Of a DNA stretch of 64,000 bases, positions 36,801 to 48,800 are shown piece by piece; the stretch's first letter is position 1, and each line of letters opens with the position of its first letter. This DNA is from Antedon mediterranea (taxonomy: Eukaryota; Echinodermata; Crinoidea; Comatulida; Antedonidae): the NCBI RefSeq assembly GCF_964355755.1, contig NC_092680.1, positions 14,981,001-15,045,000 of the forward strand, written 5' to 3'. The position numbers and the translations under genes were made by a program. The notes under the pieces are model-generated. The model ran no database searches, was not told the origin of the DNA, and saw only the letters and a program-made list of their open reading frames with translations.

Positions 36801-39800
36801 ATAGAGGTAGTTTTCAACTAACCAATACGAATGATCCGTTTCGACTGATTTTTGAAGCAATTCGTGGAAGCAATCCAAGTCAAGGTGCCTTCTGCGTTGA
36901 TGACGTTGATGTTCTTAGTGGAATTTGTTCAATACGTAAGTTTACTATTAATTAATTCCCAAATGAAATACGTTCATTGAAATAATCAATTGAACCATAT
37001 AACAAAAAATTATTCTAAGAAATACCAACATCCTCCATTTAGATAAAATATATTGTATACTGTATGAAAGTTGGTTTTTATATAAATGATGAATATTTAT
37101 GAGTAAAATGGGGATTTAATGTTGCATCTAACGAGGCAAATAAAGCTAATTCTCCCCCATTTTTAACACACATTGAAGGAATTAAATGTCGCGTCTTTGA
37201 TTTTGTGACCGATTAGCCTACAACATCGAACAACATTTTTAAAATGTTTACAAAAATGTTTCAAATGGAAAATATATGTTTACGTTTTTATATCTCCAAA
37301 AGACAATACCTCACCCACTCCAACCGACACACCATGGCAAGTTAAGAATATAGAAGACGCGGGTTGCACATTTGAGACCAATGAGTGTGGCTATGGTTCG
37401 TATGACGAGAAAGAGACTAGTTTGGGGGTTAAATCAGGATACGACCATACTGTTGGAGCAAATGGTAAGATATACTCTTTTCGTTGAAACCATAAGATAC
37501 AATAGTATAATCCTTGATAGCTAAAGTATAAATTTATCTTATATATAATCCCCAACTCGTCCCGAGAGATACGTTCTCTAAATTGGACATCAGCATATTG
37601 TGTACACTGGACCTACGGTTTATTGCCTTTATCCGAGAAGAATTATACCATCAAAAAGGGGGAAAACATGAGTGAGCTCAGATAATAATGTCCTGGTAAA
37701 ATTGATAATTATACTTTCAATAATAATTATAGTCCTTTAAGCTCATCATTCAACTTTGTATACATTTTGGACACTGTAATTTATTCATGGCTAGGCAATG
37801 GCTATGCCTATAGCCAATGCCTACATTTTTAAATTAATTTAATTCACATTGATTAAAACAGTAACATTTGGTTTTTAATAATTATTGTATTAAATATTAT
37901 TATTTATATGGATTTTACAAAAGGCACTTACTGTTAATGTTACTCATGTCAACAAACGACCAAACAATCCTACGCCTAGCAATGCTAAAACGTCTAGGCC
38001 TAGCCTAATACTAACAGGCCTAGGCCTACTAACTAGGCCTAGCTAGGCCTAGGCTGAAAGACAGCAATACCAAACTTTGACTGGAACTCATATAGGCTAA
38101 TTATGTTTTTTTCCAACGAATACACGTACACGAATGTAAATCCTAAAAACGATGTAACGAGTTAATTTGAATGCGTTTTTGATCTAGATTGGTACAAATT
38201 ATATCTCTCCAAAAATGAACTACCATCGACGAAACATTTTCGACGAAACATTTTCGACGAAAGTACAAAATAGGTGGCACTGTTGTATTTCAAAGCAATA
38301 CAGTTACAGTTTAGCTGTATCATCCTCTGTCGGATGTAGCCCTCCTCATGCTTCTGTCAATCCCGTCTGTTCTGTGCTGTCCTCGCCCACGTGATGCCTG
38401 CATACTTTGTAATGTCGTCCCTCCATCGCCGTTTCTGCCTTCCCCTTTTCTTGTGCCGGTTCTTGGTTGCCATTCTGTCATACGTTTTGTCCACCTGTTG
38501 TCATCCCTTCTTGCCAGGTGTCCCGCCCGCGATTTTTTTTTTCGTACATAAGTTGGGGACCCCTCATGAAACGTCACAAAATAAACATGAATAATTCATC
38601 AGTTAAATTTGTTGTTCCGTGTGCACCCAAGCGTATAGCAACAAGAAGTGATTACACAACTGCGATACGATACTTTCTACAGTAGGCCTAGAATAAGTCA
38701 ATTCACGTGATTGCCTTCGCGCACTCTTCTTCACACAAAATGTGTCGAGTCGAGGTTAATCGACAGCTAGGCAAGACATTAAACTAAGTAGTAATTCATT
38801 GGACATAGCCCAAAGAAAGCTTAGACCCACAAGAATAAAGAATGTGTATAATTTGTGTACTGTATTTTTTTAATTCTGCTATTTTATTATCAAACAATAT
38901 GCATGATGTACTCAAAGGAACTTAAAAAATGCGCGTATATGAACACATGAGATGGGAAGATTTGACCCACGAGAATAAAAAATGTATTTTTGTGTAATTT
39001 ATTGTTTAATTTTGCTGACTTATTACTCGGATTGTGTCATACCAAAGATAACTATCTTTGGTCATACCTAACACACACACGTCACACACACCCACAGCTA
39101 CTACTAGAATAGACATGGGTTTAGAGACTAATAATTAGGCATACTAGTATTAATACATAATAGTATTAATAGAAACTATAATTTTAACACGTAATTCTTT
39201 AGTAATAAATTATATTAAAAACACCATAAACTAAAGGCTGATTATTTTGACAATCCACACAAAACGCCGCTATCTTCTATGAAATCGCACGTCGCAACAA
39301 CAGCGGAGATAGGCCTAGAATCGTACCGCACTTGTGTAATCACTTCTTGTTGCTATACGCTTGGGTGCACACGGAACAAGAAAATTTAACTGATGAATTA
39401 TTCATGTTTATTTTGTGACGTTTCATGAGGGGGTCCCCAACTTATGTACGAAAAAAATAATCGCGTCCCGCCCAACGCCATTTTGCTTCTTTTGTTTTGT
39501 TCATTATATCTTTGACTTTAGTAAATTTCCTTATTACTGTGTTTTTGATTTTATCCCTAATTGTCACTCCAAGCATTTGCCTTTCCATAGCTCTTTGTGC
39601 AGTGGTTAGTTTTTGTTCCAAAAATGTTGTTGTCCATGTTTCACAACCATAAGTCATTGTAGGGAGTACACACTGGTTGAAAACTCTTCTCCTGTGAACT
39701 ATTGGGATTTTCTTGTCGCAAAGGATTTCTCTATATCTGCCAAAGCAGCTCCATCCCGCCTTAATTCTTATGAGAATTTCGTCTCTTGTGTTGTCAGCCA

Positions 39801-42800
39801 TTTTCACTGTTTGGCCCAGGTACTTGTAGCTATCAACTTGTTCGATCCTATCATTTTCAATTTCTATGGACTCATTGTTATGGAAGTTTGTCATATACTT
39901 TGTCTTTCCTTTGTGTATTTTCAAACCAATCTTCTTGCTCTCTCTGTTCAGATCATTTAACTGTTCCTCCATGTCTTTGACTGTTTCGGTTGTCAAAGCA
40001 ACCTCTGCAAATCTAAGGTCAGTTAAACTCTCTCCATCAATGTTGACGCCATGTCTTTCCAGGTTCAAATGTTTGAAAATTTCTTCCTCTATGGTTGTAG
40101 TGAATATTTTTGGTGATATTGTGTCCCCTTGTCTGACACCTCTGTTTATGTGGATGAGCTTAGATACATCTTTGTCAAGGTGTATTGTTGCAGTGGCATC
40201 TGTATAAATGTCTTCAATTATCTGAACATAGCCTTCATTTACTCCAGTTTTCCTCAGGGCTCTAAACAGATCAGCATGTTCTACTGAGTCGAATGCCTTC
40301 TCGTAGTCTATGAAGCCTACGCATAGATGCAGTTGGTATTCATTTGACTTCTCTATTAATTGGTTTAAAGAATGTAGATGGTCTGTTGTTGAGAATCCCT
40401 GCCTGAATCCAGCCTGCTCTCTTGGTTGGTTTTCATCGGGTTTCATCATCATGTGATAAAAGACTGATTGGTCTATAATTCTTGATATCAGCTTTATCTC
40501 CCTTCTTGTGTAGTATTATGATTTTTGCCTCTTTCCATTTCACTGGTATTCTCTTTTCTCTCAAGATATGATTGTACAGTTTGACAAGGTTTATGTTTAT
40601 CTCCTCCCCTCCTATCTTAAATATATCGCTGGCTAAGTCATCTAAGCCTGGTGCTTTATTATCTTTCATCTGTTCGATGGCCATTTCCACTTCCCTAGCT
40701 GTTATTTTTGGAGGTTCTGTTTCATCTACAGATTTATTCTTGATCTCCATTGTGGTTTCTGTCTTGGTTGAGTTGTACAACTCTTGATAAAAGTCTGCGC
40801 ATATGTTTAGGATTTCCTTTCTTTCTGTGGTTAAGTTACCATCTTTCTTCCTCAGTTGGTTATTTCTAGTTTTCTTACGGTTCAGTTTTGTGATCTGTTT
40901 TGGTCCTTTTCCACTTTCCAAGATTGTTTCAATTTGCTCTCTCTTCCTTTTTCTGCTTCTAGTTCTTCTCATCTTTCTCACTGTTTTTACTAATTCTGTA
41001 TATTCTATTCGTTGTGATGTTGATTTGTTTTCAATTTCTCTAAGTTCTTTTCGTTTTATATCAAGCTCCTCAATCAGTCTGTCCTCCTCAGATGTCAGCT
41101 TGTTCTCTCTGTTCAAAGGTGCTGTTTCTTCAGCTGCCTCAATCACTGTTGAAGATATCAGATCAAATTTGGTGTCTATATCTGCATCTTCAATATCTAG
41201 ACTTGCAAACCGATTTTTAAGTTCCAACTGGAACTCCTCCTTTCTGTTTTTCAGTTTCTTTTGGTTTTTGATGATCTTTAGTCTTTCAAGCTTCCTTTTC
41301 AGATGTATTTTGGCTCTTACCATCCTGTGGTCGCTACCAATGTCTACATTTGTTATTACACTGCAGTCCTCTACAATTCCCCGTTGGCTGGTTAAAAAAA
41401 AGTCTATTTGATTTCTTGTTCTTCCATTTGGGCTCTCCCAGGTCCAATATCTATTCTTATTTTTCTTAAATAGTGTGTTTGCCACTATCAAGTTATGTTG
41501 TGCAGCAAATTCAAGTAACATGTCTCCTCTCCAGTTTCGTTCTCCAACTCCAAATGTGCCCATTATAGGTTCTTCTCCTTGTTGACGTTCTCCTATCTTG
41601 GCGTTGAAGTCTCCCAATACTATGGTGTATTCCGCTTTGCTTTCTCCTTTCGCCTTGCTTATTTCTTCATACACTTCTTCAACTACTTCATCATCATACT
41701 CACTAGTTGGTGCATACACTTGAATTATGCATAAGTGTTTCTTTTCTGAAAGCTGTATGTTAAGACTTACTACTCTATTTGAGTAGTGCTTGATGCCTTT
41801 TATATAGTCTTTGAATTTTGGATGGATTAGGAACCCAATCCCCTTAGCTTCAGTGTTGTCTTCCGTTTTTCCATGATTGTATAACCAAGCTCCTCCTTTC
41901 AATTCTTCGATCCCCTCTCCTTCTCGTTTGGTTTCACAAAGTCCTATCACATCCCATTTGAAGTTTCTTAGTTCATCCATTAGTGATTCTAAAGATTCCT
42001 CTGTTCTTAAAGTTCTGGTATTATACGTACATATGTTGATTTGTGATTGTCCACTCTTAAATTGATGTTCATCAGTCGCACAGCTTCCATTCGGCTTTGA
42101 CTGTGAGACGCCATATAAAGATTTTATAAATCTTACATCACGACTGGGCAACTTGCATTCACCAGGTCCTTGATGACTGCGCCCTTTTTGGCCATGGGCT
42201 TTACGACCTCTCTTTTCCTTGTCTTCCATTTTTATACATGAGGGTTTTCTGCCATATACTGACGCGCTGGCAGGACGTAGTGTCAGCAGGTTTTTCTTAG
42301 GGTTTTCCTCCCAAACTCAGAGCTTCGTCAGTTTCCTTGAGCCATAAAGCGGACTCAAGTTATCCGGCTGGCACCGCTTGGAGGTAGAAGATGAGTTGCA
42401 AGTATAGAGGCGATTATGGACAAGTGGGCTTACAGATGGTAATGCCACAAGTACATACTGTAACAAGTACAGAAGTTGCGCATATACAAGCCTTACGAAC
42501 CAAATATGTTCGCGTTTGCAAAATATTTGTTTTGTACTATTTCAAAGCAATAGTATAAAACAAATATTTTGCAAACGCGAACATATTTTTTTTTTCGTAC
42601 ACGAAACAAAGTACTATTAAATGATCGTTTAATAGTGCGTACTATTGCACGCCATGTGACCCACGTTCGTCCAATAAAATGACAGGAATTTATTTAGGTG
42701 TTATATAATATATATTCTTATAGAATGATCAATAATAATAATATATTTTTCTTAAAATGATTTGTTAAGCGTTTATAAACTAATCCGAGATCCTAAAAGC

Positions 42801-45800
42801 TACCACATCTGGAATATAACGCACATAACTAGACGGTATCACTTATGTAGTTCCGTTTAGTAACACATTGATTAGAATGTTAAGAACAACAATACTAATC
42901 ATTATTATGAAAACAATTTTTTTACATTACTGAAGATGAACAAATAATTTTTTTATTATTTAATTATAGGACATTTTGTGGGTTTAAAGTATTCAAAAGC
43001 TGGTTGGACTTATCGGACGCCATACATTTTCAGTAATAGTGTTTCCAATTGTTTGACATTCTATTACAAATGCACTTACCATTACTGTAAATACGGAGGT
43101 TTAAACATCTACATTATTGATCAGGCAGATGGAAAAAATGCGTTGCCAGTTGATCCATTTCAAATAGTAAAAACATATTCAACAAAATGGGAAAAGATAA
43201 AGATAGATTTGCCTCTAACAAATGACAATTTTACAGTGAGTTATTTTTTCCGTTAAATAAACCATATTTATCAAATCATATTTACATCAATTGCCGATTG
43301 GGTGGGTTTTTCTTAATCTCACAATATTATTTTGTCTTCAAATAGGTTGTTTTCGAAACAGAGTATAAAGGAAATGTATATGGTATTGATGACGTAGAGT
43401 TTTACAATCATGAATGTTCAGAAGAAGGTATTTTTCATTATTTTCATATGTCTAACACTGGTATAAAGCGATTTGACATATTTTAAGTATTGTGAAATTA
43501 AACGGCCACCATTTCGTACAAAAATGTAAGATATGTTTGCAAAACGACCATAATATGACTAAAACAAACATAAAGTCTACTAAACGAATTTAGCCGCGCG
43601 AATCTAAAGCGTCGACTTTTGCACACGTGTATTGATATTACCATCTTCCAAATCTCTTTTTGTGACGATGTCAGTTTTATTTCCTTTTAAGGAATCGAAA
43701 AATATCGCAACCAATCAGAGCTCATGAAATGATTTACCACGCCTTCTTTATGCACTTATGCAACAATAGCTTAGCAGACATGCGATGGAAAAGAAATTTT
43801 CAGCTCTTCGGAAAGGCTACTATAGCGTAATTCATTAATCAAATATAAAATAACTTTAGGACAGAAATAATATATGTTTTATTATTTAAAAGTTGCAAAA
43901 CAATGATTTGTTTTTTTTGTAGTAAAGCCAACGAAGGAGCCATTTAAATCAACAATTGATTGTGATTTCGAAGAAGGTGAAATATGTGGATACAGTCAAG
44001 GAACAGGCATGTACAGCAGGAACAAGGCATGGACACGAATTCAAGGCCCAACACATTCGCTTAATACTGGACCAGACAACGATCATACTTTGAATACGAC
44101 AGAAGGTGAGAATAACCCATACGAATATAGGGCTTTACTACTGTTATTCATTCTTTTCTTATAGTTTTGATTGTATTAGAGTGAATAAACCCTATTATAT
44201 AATGTTTTATTACATTATGTACTAGTTCTAGGCAAAGGTAATCTCAGTATTAAATATTCTTTAACAATTTCATATATTAAATATTGTTAGGCCTACTATT
44301 TCTAATTTAGCCCAGTTGAAGATTAGGCCTATTTTCTTTTACAATTATTCTAATCTCAGTCTTTACGATAACAACTACGATTATAACGATTACGGCAACC
44401 ATGATAACTAAAACTACTACAATTAATACGATTAAAACAACTACTATATACGACAATGGCGACTACTCCAAGAATATGGCGACTACTAAGACTAGAAATA
44501 CAACGACTACAACCACTACGACTACTAAACAAATATGACGACTGACAATGCAACTACACGATTTAAACGACTACGACGACTATAACAACTACATACTATT
44601 CGTTTAAGGTCATTATATATACGTTGAAGCATCTGGCATATCAAGACAAACAAGCTTTCTTATCAGCACACCCCTTTTCAAACATGTCCATGGACCGATG
44701 TGCCTTCGATTTTGGTATCACATGAAAGGAGAACATATAGATAGATTGAATGTTCGTAAAGACATGACTTATCAAGGCACAATTTGGAGTACATCATCGA
44801 CTACGTCGGGCTGGAAACTTCAAAATATTGAAATTGACAACATAGACTTGTATGATAAACAAATAAAGGTATATACAACAGTAATACTAAATAATTTACC
44901 TTTTAGTGGCCGATATTAAAACATTAGATGTCACATCAAACATCAAACATCACTAACGTCACGTCACGTAAACCCACCGTAAGTAAGTAAATTGACCAAT
45001 CACAACGCGATGGATCATCCAAACTGCTGTGGTTTGAGATTGGTAACCGTTATTAAGTTGCGCCTCGTCCATTCCAAGTGGGAATCAGGCTTTATTTAAA
45101 AAAATTGTATTTATTATGTTGTTGTATCGAGAAAAAAAACTGTTACATTGAATTCAAATAGATGAATGATAACAGATAGTTAATCCGTATGAAGGCCTAC
45201 ACACAATCATAGACATGGCACAGGCCAATCATCGATTTCAATTTTGCTTCAATAATAAAATACATAAAATTAATACGGACATGCTCCATTTTAACGTCTT
45301 TGTCATGTAATACATTTGATATCTTTACATTATCTGATTACAGATCTATTTTGAAGCGTATATTTCTGGTGGACATAAAGGAGATGTTGCTCTTGATGAT
45401 ATTACACTTGTTGATAATGTATGCAATCCACCAAAACCTGCTATTACATATTCATATTGTCAATTCAATAGTTACCCCAACAAATGTAACTACAACGATT
45501 ATCGTCCAAATAATAAATGGCATTCATGGAAACATCAATCAAAAATCAATGTTTCAAGTAGGCACATTTTACAACTTTTTGGTCTTCTAGTTTTTAGTTA
45601 ATTATACGACATCCAAGCCTTTATAATAATATTTATATATAAAATTGATATTTTTTGTACTTTTAAACAAAAATACCTTAAATAATTAGGTTGTCTTAGT
45701 AATGTTTTATTTACAGAAGATTTACTTTGAATTGGTGATAATGATAATAATACTAATACTAATAATAATAATAATAATAATACTAATGTACGTAATTTAT

Positions 45801-48800
45801 ATAGATATATACATTATAACATTTGTTATTTATTTTTTTATATCAGGTGTAAATTCATTTTTATACGCTGATAAGACCATAGATAAATATGTAGCGATTG
45901 AATCTCCTAAATTTGAATACGCCAAACTATATTGTCTACAAATGTCATATATAATCAAGCAAGATTTTGGTTTGAATGCAAATTTTGGTTATGAATCGAT
46001 AAAACCGGTGATGACTTCTCTTAGGAGACAAATGGCACCATCGTGGGCAAAGTACTCTCTAGAGTTTAAGCCAATACAGCCAGATGAGCAGTTCACGGTA
46101 AGTACACCTTGTTAAGATTTGCTCGTTGACAGGCCAAGTGCATTATATATACAGTAAGAGAGCGTTCGATTTGTGGCAACCTAGTCAACATATTTATTCT
46201 TAATGCTGAAAAATCGGAATGCATGTTTGACTTTATGAGTTGTTATGATGGATATATATTAGGCCTATACAAATTATGAATGTTTATGAGTGTAATGGTA
46301 CAGATAATTGCATGAGGTGAATGCCATTATTTGTACCATTACACGAATATAAAACATTCATTATTTGTTTTATATAACATCTAAATAAATTCCTGTAATT
46401 TGAATCAAATAAAAGTAGGCCTAGCCAAAAATGTACCTCTCTCGCGAAACCAGTCATAACATTTAATTTTCGCGGCGAAAGAACAAAATAGGTGGCGCTG
46501 TTGTATTTCAAAAGCAATACATTTAGTATAAAAAAAATATTTTCCACACGCGAACAGATTTTTTTTTTACACGAAATGGAGTACTATTAAACGATCGTTT
46601 AATAGTATTGCGCTGCACTCCATGTCACCCACAATCGTCCAATCAAATGACAGAGATTTATTCAGGTGTTTTATAATACTAAATAATTACATATTATGCT
46701 TATGCTATCATTTATACAATTACAGTATTTGTATTATTATTTTGATAGATACCAAGTCATACAAATCTTCAACTGAATGCATATATTTTTTTACATTTCC
46801 TAGATTATATTTGAAGCTGGAATAGGTAACGACAGAAATGGTTTTGTAGCAATAGATAACATCATGATCAACAAAGGACATTGTCCAGGTAAGTACAGTA
46901 TTGCAGTTGTCATTACATTGACGTGACATCAATCACCGACAACACAAGAACATTGAGTAATAACATGTTACCTGTTCTTTCAGTACCTGGTGTTGTGGAT
47001 AAAATAGACTGTAACTTCGAGATGGATTGTGGGTTTTTTACTAATATATCACTGGCTAACGGATGGCAACTGTCAAATAAAGACACTTACAAACATAAAA
47101 AGTTACCAAATATTGATAATACCTATGGATCGCCATCTGGTGAGTAATGTTTTTTAATATGAAGCTATATAAGATATATTATACAATTTAGTTGATATCT
47201 TTTAGCAGTAATGGTTCACTCATATATTTATAAAAACTTTCTATTATAGAAATAGAGATTCAGACATTGTTACATTGTTTGTATAATTATACACTTTGAT
47301 ATATTTATAATTTTTTTTCTTTAATATTTTCAGGTCATTATTATTTCATCTCATTTCGACATACCCAACCGCAGGCAGAACGAAATTTTCTTCGTACACC
47401 AGTAGTAGAGATGATTAAAACAAAAAAATGCTTACATTTTTATTATTATATGAACTCAAACGCAGTTTCAAGTCTCAATATTTACGTCGATGATGAATCA
47501 GTTAAGCACTTTCCCGTTGATCCTATATGGTCTTATGTAGGCAAGAAAGGCAACCGGTGGAACCTCGTTCAAATAGATATTGGACACACTAAAGGAAACT
47601 ACTCGGTATGTGGGTATTGAATAAGAAGAAAATACCAATAGCCTAGACAATAACGGCAAAAAACACGGCTTTGCGAAATAATATATGATCGAATTTGTTT
47701 ATGTGTCAATAGTTTTAATTAAAATCTACTCAATATATGATTTGCTTTTAAGAATGATAAATTTTTGTTACTTGTTAGATTGTGTTTGAACCAAGATCCG
47801 GGGGTGAACACCACGCTGACATTGCAATTGATGATGTCTTCCTTCTGGACAAATCTTGTAGTAAAGGTAAACGGTCATTATATGCAAAGGTTATATTACA
47901 ATTAAAGCTTTATTTTATAGTTATCCAACACATCATTCAAACGTACTTTTTTAACACTTTTCTTATGATTTTTTTTTATATTATACTACATTTTTAACAA
48001 TGTAAACAAAACTGAAGATTTAAATTTAAATATATTTAAATGCTGGTGACATCTCGTTCTACTTTCAGCTACTGAACTTAACATTGATTGTGACTTTGAA
48101 AGTGGCAGTTGTGGCTATACAAATATGCATACGGCAAAATTCAGTTGGACGCGAAATGGAGGAAGAACAGAAACAACAAGCACTGGGCCAATACAAGACC
48201 ACACACATATGAATGAGGATAATAAAGGTATTAAATGTACTGTAGCACTAAATGCACACATTGGGGGGTATGCCTTTGTTGATTTATCTCATTATGTGAT
48301 CATTCGAGTTCAAGTTATTTTTATTGTGTTTTCAAAATTTAAAAAAATGGTATAAAAACAAAATTGGTTGCTGGTTATAAGACATAAACTGGTTTAACAG
48401 TCGTTAGGATACGCTATTATAGTCTGATGTAGGTCTAAATTAGGACTACATGAAAAATAAAAACAATAAACCACAACATGTGTGTGCTACTCTTTTTCTA
48501 AAACAGGACTATAACTGTAGAGTTTAGTGGAATTGAACATCATTTATATTATTCATTTTTTTTAAAAATAGGAAACTATATGTACATCGAAACGTCCCCT
48601 CCACGAATACCACTTGACGCTGCAGAATTATCTAGTCCACTTCTACCTCCATCAACTAAGTCAAAATGTCTTCATTTTTGGTATCACATGAATGGAAAGT
48701 CAGTAGGTAGTTTAGAGGTGTACAGAGTAATGCCAATACTTAGTGAAAAGACCTTGTTGTGGTCAAAACACGGAGAACAAGGCGATCACTGGAGAAAGGC

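Larger units (their letters stand above)
38301..42500 (-). mobile_element. RTE-type LINE, full-length but inactive (gene B intron 6)
   Basis: Read on the minus strand from about 42500 to 38301, minus the 936-bp insertion at 38529-39464. It has a 5' leader, an endonuclease-reverse transcriptase ORF and a short 3' end (GATACAGCTAAACTG). It is flanked by the 15-bp target duplication TATTTCAAAGCAATA. The ORF is broken in three ways: an internal deletion, loss of the catalytic aspartates and the inserted element. Confidence 0.85.

Noticed and set aside
40803-41411. Plus-strand open frame of 202 residues rich in Ser, Phe and Leu
   Set aside because: It is the antisense of the RTE LINE ORF, whose minus-strand protein has clear endonuclease and reverse transcriptase motifs.
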